A DNA stretch of 39,664 nt. It comes from an uncultured Phycisphaerales bacterium (lineage in GTDB: Bacteria > Planctomycetota > Phycisphaerae > Tepidisphaerales > Tepidisphaeraceae). Shown piece after piece: positions 16,001-23,300 of the stretch (position 1 is its first letter; each line of letters opens with the position of its first letter). Location of the stretch: assembly GCA_903871935.1 (NCBI GenBank), contig CAIQIQ010000080.1:1-39664 (forward strand). The letters are read 5' to 3'. The position numbers and the translations under genes were made by a program. Under the pieces are notes generated by a model. It saw only the letters and a program-made list of their open reading frames with translations, made no database searches and was not told the origin of the DNA.

Positions 16001-16757
16001 GGCGACTTGGGAGCAATTGGTGACCAGCAAGCTGCGCCTGATTCGGCGCGGGCGGCTGAGTTCGAAGTTCGCGGCCGACTTTGAGCGGATTGCCCATGCG
16101 GCGGTGCGGCAGCTTAAGAATATCCCCGATCAGGCGAAGTATGACCTTGTGGTGCGGATCTATGAGCTCGTGCACTACGAGAACATCGGGTTTGCCAAGC
16201 GCTATGTCGATCTGCTCAAGGATGTGTATCACCGCGACTCCTCCAGCCATGCATATGCCGCAACCCATGCGGCCATCCGGAACCTGGCGAAGGTGCTGCT
16301 GATCAAGGATGAACCGTATGTGGCTTGGCTCCTGACCCGGCCGGAGAAGATCGAGCACGACATCGAGAAATACAACCTTGATGTGGCAAATGGCGATCGG
16401 CTGGTCTATGAGCACTATACGAGCCCGGAGATTCCGATTGGCCCCTGGCGCATCCGGCTAAATCTGCATACGACAAATTGGCAGCTTCGACTGATGGCGA
16501 CGATGAAGGTGCTGAGGAAATGGCCGGCCTGGCATCGGCGGGAGAAGGCATTTGCGAAGTGGTACATCGAATTGCTGAAGCAGGCTGATCTGGGCGGCGA
16601 TGTGGCCTATCGGAAGTGGATGCAGATCGTGTCATGCCCTGAGATGGTCAATGGGTATCGGGAGATACGCTATCCGAAGATGATTGCGGTGAAGCAGCAC
16701 GTGGACGACCTGATGCAGGAAAAGGCGGAGATAAGGGCAAAGGCGGCCATGGTATGA
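13017..16757 (+). CDS. Fused indolepyruvate:ferredoxin oxidoreductase (alpha-gamma-DUF6537)
   Basis: Protein of 1246 residues, the large fused form of the 2-oxoacid:ferredoxin oxidoreductases. Order: pyrimidine-binding domain (about 15-190, LFTGYPGSP); TPP-binding domain (445-640) with CPGCPHRDSA, HGDTGCYTM, FMGDSTFFHSG and LENGTTAMTGHQ; a Cys-rich segment (672-729) with CENCLEC, GCPG, WCVNDGAC and PCPSF that could hold one or two Fe-S clusters; gamma domain (770-950) with SGVGGMGIGLVGAILVRAGH; C-terminal helical DUF6537 region (960-1240). It oxidises aryl-pyruvates or related 2-oxoacids with CoA, reducing ferredoxin, and belongs to low-oxygen metabolism. Two variable loops (residues 252-268 and 825-848) are encoded by repeat-like DNA. 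It appears monocistronic. Confidence 0.93.
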   Translation: MPIDSRFLSSSGWEVFTGNELIVKGILETEGGVSLFTGYPGSPVAQCFDLMGSLAPLLKKHGVHAFQSNNEALASAAINGSQMAGIKAICVMKSVGVHVAADALALGNLAGVHPQGGAVIVMGDDPWCDSTQVPVDSRFISEHLRMPVIEPGDAQQLKDWVDLAFKLSQASNLYIGYLVTNFVADGGGSVVCTENHFPDVNTTKKFEIDTATIALDKLVQLPPRTWMHELEIPARHKLAVEAARKLGINRIQRSEVSGPAMAGKLQSEVAEIGFIVTGCAGAYLRQVLQGVGLDGAFPILEMGMAYPADAGLVHEFSSLCKHMIVIEERRSFLERNIRDTAAAQLPHEQATDLAGRLFGKSFPVLDGKPTEGIPETRGLNPSVLALKLLPLLQKMQSLDEEARQRVTKYVTQLRMLSTPKLEVLGAASVAADELLQKNIVRRSPTFCPGCPHRDSASVLLEIRKNFQDEAYMKKTHKLGKVDLVAHGDTGCYTMLMFPPTDSLMHNYSGMGLGAGTGSGINPFITNKQLVFMGDSTFFHSGQIAITNAIAAKQDLCFIILENGTTAMTGHQGHPGTERDLMGRKLPLQDIEQIVRGMAATSGISVLRLRPDERAEYRHTLEKAILDKGVKVIIANKECGITYHRTVLKDQRKQIKEFGYLPRQEFMNITPEVCENCLECTKQTGCPGLLPIETDFGRKIDTDVTWCVNDGACERVRVTNDLAIDVKPCPSFEKLTVVRKKRRRYTLPNMALDKLPSPKWAVNPTADRPWRVHMSGVGGMGIGLVGAILVRAGHMEGYRVLFSEKKGLAIRNGGVFSQVAFVPKSDEATESRRSENEGAETTATIPYGQADLLLGVDVLEAARAVDPREQFRIATAQRTAAVVNTYKQATIETLLGRADFNPDGLRDAIFKKCNQELSYANDLSTLCERRLGSKQFVNIMMLGVAYQLGLIPVSSHSIAWSIKDSVKRDHRRNLKAFNIGRKLALEPRKLPPRPTPATWEQLVTSKLRLIRRGRLSSKFAADFERIAHAAVRQLKNIPDQAKYDLVVRIYELVHYENIGFAKRYVDLLKDVYHRDSSSHAYAATHAAIRNLAKVLLIKDEPYVAWLLTRPEKIEHDIEKYNLDVANGDRLVYEHYTSPEIPIGPWRIRLNLHTTNWQLRLMATMKVLRKWPAWHRREKAFAKWYIELLKQADLGGDVAYRKWMQIVSCPEMVNGYREIRYPKMIAVKQHVDDLMQEKAEIRAKAAMV
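13771..13822 (+). repeat. Repeat-like segment in frame within the oxidoreductase gene
   Basis: Two copies of the heptamer AGAGGTC (13771-13784), an exact 14-bp palindrome CCCGCCATGGCGGG (13791-13804) and a further CAGAGGTGG. The heptamer is the reverse complement of the unit tandemly repeated at 25682-25737. It encodes roughly residues 252-268 without breaking the frame. Confidence 0.55.
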
Positions 16758-16830
16758 ACGAAGGTTGATGGGTGTCTGGATAAGCTGGGAAACATACGGA
16801 TGCGTGGCCAGAATTCTGTGTATTTTGGAC

Positions 16831-16858
16831 TTGAATTTCAGGCCGAGTCCGGTATTCT
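16831..16858 (+). promoter_or_regulatory. Promoter-like pair in front of a possible small RNA
   Basis: TTGAAT (16831-16836), 16-bp spacer, TATTCT (16853-16858), lying 74 nt after the oxidoreductase stop. No open frame follows; an intrinsic terminator ends the segment at 16957. Confidence 0.35.
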
Positions 16859-16864
16859 ACTTTC

Positions 16865-16957
16865 TGCCCTATGGTCCGGCGGACGTCCTTCCCCCTACAC
16901 CGTCCCCGGATCACCCCCGATAGGCCGGCGGTTCGCCCAACCGCCGGCCACTTTTTT
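16865..16957 (+). ncRNA. Possible small RNA of about 93 nt
   Basis: Bounded by the promoter-like pair at 16831-16858 and the strong terminator at 16923-16957. It contains a short GTCC/GGAC hairpin near 16874-16884 and a C-rich single-stranded middle. It could equally be just the 3' end of the oxidoreductase transcript, since the terminator serves both. Confidence 0.3.
16923..16957 (+). terminator. Intrinsic terminator after the oxidoreductase gene
   Basis: Perfect 11-bp GC-rich stem GGCCGGCGGTT / AACCGCCGGCC with a 5-nt loop, then AC and six T. Convergent with the minus-strand monooxygenase gene ending at 17130. Confidence 0.88.
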
Positions 16958-17129
16958 GCGCTGATGAACGCCACCCCCGTCGACCTCCGATGAAGAGCCA
17001 TCCTCACCCTCGATTACCGCCGTTCCCTGACGCGCGAGGGAAAACGGGCGCAGACATGAAACCAAGCCGTAGCGGCTGATGGGGTCTGAGCGAGGGCGAC
17101 TATGACCAGCCTCAGCTAGGGGCCGGGAC

Positions 17130-18575
17130 TCAGACGCGGCTCAGAAGGGCCTGTGTCACATCAGAAGAAGCCTGGGTGTGTGTGAGAATGCCCCGGATGA
17201 CGTCCTCGGCGCTATAGGAATCCTGGCCAGCGCGGACATAGCGGCTGAGCTGCCGGATGGAGAGGCCGGACGTGATGATCGGGGGTTCACCGGGAGAGGC
17301 CATTCCAACGACCGCGCCCAGTCCGGCGCAGACACACTTGCGGCCGGCGGTATCTTCGGCTTTGCCACCCTTGGTGAAGTAGGCGTTCTCGCGCTCGGCG
17401 GGGCAGCGCCAGCCGAGTGTACCATCCTGCCGGCGGTATGCGGTGCGCAGGTAGCCGAATTCGCAGGTGCGGGACCTGGCTGCGTAGACCTCGGGATCGG
17501 AGAGCGTTCCGGCCAGTTGCACGACCTTGAACGGAAAGCCGGTGGGCGAGGCGTTTGAATCGGTAAACACGTCCATATCTCCGCGCATGGCAGCGCGGAT
17601 GACGGCGGTCTTGAGTTCCGGGAGGATACCGGATTCATCGCAGAAGGCGAAGGGCGTACCGATTTGGATGCCAGTGGCGCCCAAGGCGCGAACGGCACGC
17701 AGGGCAATCGAGTCGGCTTGGCCGCCGGCGATGTAGAAGGGTAGTCCCAGTTTGCGGAATGCGCCAAGTGACGGCCGGTCCAGTTCACCCCAGATCGGTT
17801 CGCCGCGTTCGTTGAGGCCCTGGCCTCGGCGGGGCGGGGCGTTGTGTCCGCCGGCCGTGTGGTCTTCGACGACAAAGCCGTCGATCGGGCCGTTGCTCTT
17901 GCGGATAAGGATATTGGCCAGTGTGTCGGAAGAGACGATCGGGAAGAACGCCGGGCGATCGAGGGTTGGCGCGGTGCCTCCGAAGAGCTCGGCTGGATCA
18001 AGATGCATCATCTCTGGGGCACTGCCCTCAACGGTAAGGGGCAGCGTGGCGACCTGGCCCCTGGCCAGGGCGTCCAGGACTCCGGGGATCAGGCGCGGGA
18101 TGCCAGCGCCCATGAAGATGGCGTCGACCCCTGCAAGCATCGCGCCATAGAGCGAGGGCAAGGTCATGATTTCGATCTTGGTCAGCAGGTTCAGGCCTAT
18201 GGGCCCGCTGCCACCACGCGCTTTGGCAATGTGGATCTCGACAAAATTAGCCAGCACGGTCAGTTCGATCAGCGCAGGGTCCATTGGCCACGTGGGCATG
18301 GGAACCGGTGCCGAGAGCTGGGCGGGTGAGGGCGCGGATTTGGCATACCAGCGGCGCAGCACGCGATCGGCAATGGCGCGAGAAGGGAATGCCGCGATGG
18401 CTTCGCGCAGGACATCCTCGGGATCGCCCTTCTGCAGTCTGCACGCGAAGCTGATTGCCAGACCCGTTCCGGAGACAACCCCAAACTGGCCCTGGCGCGA
18501 GACCGCGCTGGCCAGTTGCCAGCCGGAAACGGCGAATCCCATTCCACCCTGGATGATCGGAGGCAGTTCCATCAT
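17130..18575 (-). CDS. Nitronate monooxygenase-like FMN protein (NMO/PfaD group)
   Basis: TIM-barrel flavoprotein of 481 residues, longer than classical nitronate monooxygenases and closer in size to PfaD-like members. Signatures: PPIIQGGMGFAVSGWQLASAV at the N-terminus (FMN site), GPIGLNLLTKIE and GVDAIFMGAG in the barrel, VVEDHTAGGHNAPPR (about 255-270; the His is in the position of the catalytic base region) and IAGGQADSIALRAVRALGATGIQIGTPF phosphate-binding loops. The start at 18575 is fixed by an ATGA overlap with the upstream gene; a longer frame to 18611 lies inside that gene. Substrate unknown: nitronate oxidation or an enoyl-reductase role are both possible. Cotranscribed with the unknown protein at 18572-19228. 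Confidence 0.88.
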   Translation of the reverse strand: MMELPPIIQGGMGFAVSGWQLASAVSRQGQFGVVSGTGLAISFACRLQKGDPEDVLREAIAAFPSRAIADRVLRRWYAKSAPSPAQLSAPVPMPTWPMDPALIELTVLANFVEIHIAKARGGSGPIGLNLLTKIEIMTLPSLYGAMLAGVDAIFMGAGIPRLIPGVLDALARGQVATLPLTVEGSAPEMMHLDPAELFGGTAPTLDRPAFFPIVSSDTLANILIRKSNGPIDGFVVEDHTAGGHNAPPRRGQGLNERGEPIWGELDRPSLGAFRKLGLPFYIAGGQADSIALRAVRALGATGIQIGTPFAFCDESGILPELKTAVIRAAMRGDMDVFTDSNASPTGFPFKVVQLAGTLSDPEVYAARSRTCEFGYLRTAYRRQDGTLGWRCPAERENAYFTKGGKAEDTAGRKCVCAGLGAVVGMASPGEPPIITSGLSIRQLSRYVRAGQDSYSAEDVIRGILTHTQASSDVTQALLSRV

Positions 18576-19228
18576 GTTGACCTGTTCTGGCGCCCGGCAG
18601 GCGACGGGCATGGCAGTTCGGGACCGTTAATGGTTTGTGTTTGTGTGTCGCGCCATCGCAGCGACGATAGTGCACAAAGGATGGCCACGGCATCGACTTG
18701 TTCCGCGGACGGGCTGGATGGCAGTGTGATTTTCAGTGCCCTGCGGTTCCAGCCGGTCATCGAATTGCAGTGGGGCGGGACGTTGTCGCTCTTGCCGTCC
18801 AGTTGCTCGATATAGATCGCCTGCGGAGTACCCAGGACGAAATGGCGATCCGGTTGGCCGGCCTGTTGATCGAGCACACCGGCATCGGTGGCGGCTTGCA
18901 AGACATCCTCGCAGCAGGCAACGATGGATCCATCGGCGGCATCATCCAGTGAGAAAACCTGCTGGAAGTATCTGGTGTCGGGGATGAAGAACATCATCGC
19001 CCGCGCCAGTACGCGCGGCCGGGCAAGGGCGAGCGACCCCATCAGTATGGCAAGCCGCTGCCAGGCAGCCGCCCGGCGCGGATTGTTCTGTTCGCTGAGG
19101 GCCAGACGGCGCGCCTGAGCGGTTGGACCGCGCAATGCCAGCCTGATCATCATCGCCTCGACATCGATGGGTGCCTCGGTGATGGCCCGGGCGCGTTCCA
19201 TGTCTTCGGATTCAGCTCTGACCTGCAT
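18572..19228 (-). CDS. Unknown protein coupled to the monooxygenase
   Basis: About 218 residues from ATG 19228, preferred because GAGG lies 8 nt upstream; a GTG at 19291 would add 21 residues but has no ribosome site. No family recognised. The N-terminal half is helical and Ala/Arg-rich (residues 10-80); the centre has ADGSIVACCEDVLQAATDAG and HFVLGTPQAIYIEQLDG, which look like an alpha/beta core; the last 25 residues (after LRWRDTQTQT) are polar and probably disordered. The stop codon overlaps the start of the monooxygenase gene by ATGA, which is the best evidence that it is real and functionally tied to that enzyme. Confidence 0.65.
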   Translation of the reverse strand: MQVRAESEDMERARAITEAPIDVEAMMIRLALRGPTAQARRLALSEQNNPRRAAAWQRLAILMGSLALARPRVLARAMMFFIPDTRYFQQVFSLDDAADGSIVACCEDVLQAATDAGVLDQQAGQPDRHFVLGTPQAIYIEQLDGKSDNVPPHCNSMTGWNRRALKITLPSSPSAEQVDAVAILCALSSLRWRDTQTQTINGPELPCPSPAGRQNRST

Positions 19229-19317
19229 CAGGACTACCTCGGTATTCGCTCTTTTGCCCAAAATCCAACCGGCAGGCGACAAACGGACCACGTGGATCGC
19301 GGCCCGTCCGCTGCACG

Positions 19318-19623
19318 TTATTGGCGGCTCAAGCGTCCGCTGTTGCGGCCAGCGCCATTGAAGCCGGAGCGCTCCTCGCGGGGCTTGGCAACATTGACGG
19401 TCAGGGCACGGCCCTGGTAGGTCTTGCCGTTGAGTGCGTCGATGGCGGATTGCGCCTCGGCATCGGTGCCCATCTGCACGAAACCAAAGCCCTTGCTTTG
19501 GCCGGTCATGCGGTCCGAGATGACCTCGGCGCCCGAAACCGTTCCATGTACGCAGAAGAGCTGCTGCAGGGCGGAACTGTCGGTGTCGTAACTGAGGTTG
19601 CCCACGTAAAGCTTGTTGCCCAT
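19318..19623 (-). CDS. RRM-type RNA-binding protein
   Basis: Protein of 101 residues with one complete RNA recognition motif: RNP2 LYVGNL (5-10) and RNP1 KGFGFVQM (44-51), with the aromatic residues needed for RNA stacking. A short basic Gly/Asn/Arg tail (EERSGFNGAGRNSGRLSRQ) follows. Such glycine-tailed single-RRM proteins in bacteria are often cold-induced RNA chaperones. The start is ATG 19623, with GAAGGA about 8 nt upstream; the longer frame to 19647 lacks support. Upstream on the same strand lies a candidate small RNA or leader (19992-20096) that ends in an intrinsic terminator, which might be an attenuator or an independent RNA. Confidence 0.93.
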   Translation of the reverse strand: MGNKLYVGNLSYDTDSSALQQLFCVHGTVSGAEVISDRMTGQSKGFGFVQMGTDAEAQSAIDALNGKTYQGRALTVNVAKPREERSGFNGAGRNSGRLSRQ

Positions 19624-19842
19624 ATCGAGATTCCTTCGATTATCCAAGTCAGGACCGCCGTTTTACTTTTCTGGTCCTTAGAGGAAAGAGGCCGAACTCT
19701 CGGCCAAGGTGGCTGGCATCGAATAAGGAGAAAGGGCAGGCAGGTATCTGTCGCGAAATCTGCTCTATAGGAAACCGACCAAGCCACATCATAGGGCCAA
19801 CGCCGCCCCTTGTCCATGAACAGCGACCAGCGAGGTCCCTTT

Positions 19843-19954
19843 GGGTGTGGCCATGTTTTGCGGCAAGAGCCAGTGGCACGTGCCGACCTCGGCCTTAGCA
19901 ATGCCGCCGGCGCAACCGCTTCCTGATAGACTGCCACAAAATATGGCCACACCC
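19843..19954. repeat. 112-bp element with 23-bp inverted ends (MITE-like)
   Basis: Arms 19843-19865 and 19932-19954 are inverted copies matching at 21 of 23 positions (outer part GGGTGTGGCCAT / ATGGCCACACCC). The 66-bp centre contains smaller palindromes such as GGCACGTGCC and has no open frame. It resembles a miniature inverted-repeat element or a long structured RNA. No flanking duplication was identified. Confidence 0.5.
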
Positions 19955-19991
19955 GTTCTTTCCGGAGTTGATGGTGGGGGAAGCATAGGGG

Positions 19992-20096
19992 GAAAAAGCA
20001 GCCGCCTCTGGGCGGAGGCGGCTAGTGGCTTGCCATCTGCTTGGGCAAGCGAGATGGCATCGGGAAAGTCCACCCATTGCGGGTGGCTAACAGGGC
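19992..20096 (-). ncRNA. Candidate small RNA with promoter, three hairpins and terminator
   Basis: Minus-strand transcript of about 105 nt predicted to begin at G 20096, six bases after a near-consensus promoter. Going 5' to 3' it forms hairpins at 20086-20070 (CCACCC / GGGTGG, 5-nt loop), 20059-20031 (TGCCATCT / AGATGGCA enclosing a 4-bp GCTT/AAGC stem) and 20023-20000 (AGCCGCCTC / GAGGCGGCT, 6-nt loop), the last followed by GC and five T. No reading frame of note. It is not a class I recognise (not 4.5S, 6S, tmRNA or RNase P). It could be an independent regulator or the terminated leader of the RRM gene 370 nt downstream. Confidence 0.6.
19993..20023 (-). terminator. Intrinsic terminator of the candidate small RNA
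   Basis: Perfect 9-bp GC-rich stem (arms 20015-20023 and 20000-20008, 6-nt loop), then GC and TTTTT on the minus strand. Confidence 0.75.
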
Positions 20097-20102
20097 AGAA
20101 GC

Positions 20103-20131
20103 AGAGTACCCAGCCCGGATTCTGATGTCAA
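20103..20131 (-). promoter_or_regulatory. Near-consensus promoter of the candidate small RNA
   Basis: On the minus strand: exact TTGACA (20131-20126), 17-bp spacer, TACTCT (20108-20103). Predicted +1 is a purine near 20096. Confidence 0.65.
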
Positions 20132-20170
20132 AGAAATGTTGTGGAACTCACAGAGCCGCACCGGGCACTC

Positions 20171-20252
20171 GCATTTGGCCGCGTGCAGCACACTCGCCAT
20201 CGAGTGTACCCCGTGCTGCCGCGGCCGTAGCCGCGTCCTTGTTGCCAAATGC
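20171..20252. repeat. Large nested inverted repeat upstream of the surface protein
   Basis: A 50-nt hairpin at 20177-20226 has stacked stems GGCCGCG/CGCGGCC, GCAGC/GCTGC and ACACTCG/CGAGTGT around a CCAT loop. A competing outer stem GCATTTGGC/GCCAAATGC joins 20171-20179 with 20244-20252. It lies about 100 nt before the surface protein start and 40 nt behind the small RNA promoter, so it may be a leader structure, a terminator for either strand or a mobile palindrome. Confidence 0.5.
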
Positions 20253-20352
20253 TTCTGTGGGTTAAGGATGTCGGGATATTGGGAAATTTGCGTATTTTTG
20301 ATTGGCAGGTGGCGCTCTGATGAGTACGCTATAGGCGTAACAGGAGTGTGCC

Positions 20353-23300
20353 GTGACACAGTGGAAGGATTGTGGGCGTCGGGTTGACAGGCCGGTGAGC
20401 GCGGTTCGTCGGGCAACCGGGGCGCTGGTCGAGGGTCTGGAGCAGCGAACGCTTCTGGCGGACACGCCCGTCTTGGACTGGTCGAGCTATCTGGGGGGCG
20501 GCGGCGAGGACTCCGGCGCGGCCACGGCCGTGGATGGCAACGGGGATGTGTGGGTAGTAGGTACCACCTCTTCACCCGACTTTGCCGGCGGCGAGTGGGA
20601 TACTAGCTACAACGGTGATTTGCACGCCTTCGTTAGAAAGATCCACGCCGATGGAACACTGGTGTGGTCGATCATTCTGAGAGGCAGCGGCGATGATTGG
20701 GGTGCCGGAATAGCCATCGATGGCAGCGGCAATGCGTGGCTGACGGGGACGACCACATCGCCCGACTTCGCCCACGGCGGGTTCGATACTACCTTTGTTG
20801 GAGGGCAAGATGCCTATGTGGCGAAGATCCTTGCCGATGGGACGTTGGCGTGGTCGAGCTATCTGGGGGGCATGTACGCAACCGACGGCGCGGCCATAGC
20901 CATTGATGGCAATGGTAACGCGTGGATCACGGGAGCGACGAATTCACCCGACTTTGCCAAAGGTGGGTTCGATACGACCTTCAACACTTGGGGGACCCTC
21001 GGGAACCCCGACGCCTTTGTGGCGAAGGTCAATGCCGATGGGACCTTTGCGTGGTCGAGCTATCTGGGGGGCTGGTTCTCAGACGCCGGCAACGCCATAG
21101 CCATCGACGGCAACGGCAATGCGTGGGTAGCAGGCTGGACCGGTTCGGCTGGCTGGGCCGTGGGCGGGTTCGATACGAGTTTCAGTGGGGGTTTGGGCAC
21201 GTCCAACAGCGGGTTCTTGGCGAAGATCAACGCTGATGGAACGCTGGCGTGGTCGAGTTATCTGGGGGACGGCTTGAATGACCTGGGCGCTGCCATAGCG
21301 ATCGATGGCAGCGGCGCTGCCTGGCTGACGGGATATACCAATTCGCCTGACTGGGCCAGTGGCGGGTTCGATATCAGTTACAACGGCGGTGAATACGACG
21401 CTACCGTGATGAAGATCAATGCGAATGGGACACTGGCATGGTCAAGCTATCTGGGGGGCAGCGGCGAGGACAGAGGTTCTGGCATAAGCATAGACGGCAG
21501 CGGCAACGTCTGGGTGACGGGATTTACCTATTCGTCTGACTTGGCCAGTGGCGGGTTCGATACCAGCTTCAATGGCGATAGCGGCGACGCCTTTGTAGCA
21601 AAGATCAACGCTGATGGAACGCTGGCGTGGTCGAGTTATCTGGGGGGTGGCGTACAATCTTATCCGGTGAACGGCAATGGGGACATGGCCGACGACAATT
21701 CGGACAGGGAGGGGACTGCCATCACCACGGATGGCAACGGCAATGTGTGGGTAACAGGGTATACTCGTTCGCCTGGCTGGGCCAGTGGCGGATCCGATAC
21801 TTGCTTTAACGGTGGCGGTTTGGACGCCTTTGTGGCGAAGATCAGTGAGCATGCCCATGCCCCTGTGGTTGCCGATCAGGCGCTGACAACGGACGAAGGC
21901 ACAGCCGTCGTTGGCGCAGTAACCGGTACCGATGTAAACGGGGATGCCCTGAGCTATCGCCCGGTGATCATGCCCAGGCATGGCTCGCTGTCATTCCAGG
22001 CAGATGGCACATTCATCTACACTCCAGCAAACAACTATTACGGTCCGGACAGCTTCACCTACCTGGCCAACGATGGGCAGTGGGATTCCAACACGGCAAC
22101 GGTGAATATCACCGTCATGCCGCAGCGACAGTGGCCGCCTCAGGGCCCGGACACCATGGGGAAGGAGTTCTGGCTGGCGTTCGGGGTGCATCTCGGACCC
22201 TTGTACAGCTCACCCGGGGAGGACCCGGCCAAGTTTCTGCATCTGTCCTCCAGGCAGGAGGCGCACGTAACCGTGGCGATCCCTGGCATGGGGTGGACGC
22301 AGAGTTATGTGGTTGAGCCGGGAGATGTCACCACAGTGGCGGTGCCGTGGGACGCATACGCCAACGGCGAGGACGGCATCGCGAACGTGGGTATCCACGT
22401 GACGTCAGATCAGGAGATCGCCGTCTACGGCATGAGCCAACAGGCGACGTCTAGCGATGGATTCACGGCTTTGCCAGTGGATGTGCTGGGCAACTCCTAT
22501 GTTGCCATCGCGGACATGGTTCACCCTTATGATACTTATGTTTATGGTCTGGGGACCCAGATTGAGGTGGTGGGCACCGAAGATGAGACGACAGTGACCA
22601 TCATCCCCAGTGTGGATGCGGGCACTCATCTGGCAGGGATTCCCTACGAAGTGACGCTGGACAAGGGACAAGTCTACCAACTCCAGACCACCACGAACTA
22701 CGTTGACTTGACCGGCACACAAATCCAATCTGATCGCCCGGTTGCGGTTTTCAGCGGCAATCAGCGCAATCCTTATGTCGTGGAACAACTCCTCCCCGTG
22801 ATGAATTGGGGCGATCACTACATCACGGTGCCGATGGCTCCGGCGAGTTCCGGCGACGCATTCCGGGTGCTGGCTGCGGAGGACGGCACGCAAGTAACGG
22901 TCAATGGCGTTGCCATCGCGCCGCTCTCGGCGGGTCAGTACTACGAGTGGCAGGGCAGTGCCGCCCAGGATATCAACTCGAACAAGCCGGTCCTCGTAGC
23001 CCAGTATGCAAACGGCTACCAGTCTAATCCCTGGGCCAATGTCGATGCCACGATGGTGATCGTTCCGCCGGCCGACTCCGCTTTGACGGCCTATATGATC
23101 AGCACACCGGCATACGGGTTCGGCTCCCACTTCATCAATTTCTGGACTACTGCAGGAACAACGGTGCTCCTGGATGGAGAGGCAATTCCCGTTTCGGAGT
23201 TCACCCCCGTCAGCAACACTCGCTACGTCACCGCCAGCATACGCGTTGACGTGGGTACACACATCGTCCATGGCGCTGCGCCCGTGGGCGTGATGCTATA

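Noticed and set aside
20060..20075. GGAAAGTCC on the plus strand, recalling the 5' core of RNase P RNA
   Set aside because: No other RNase P conserved blocks nearby and far too little sequence; the strand with a promoter and terminator is the opposite one.
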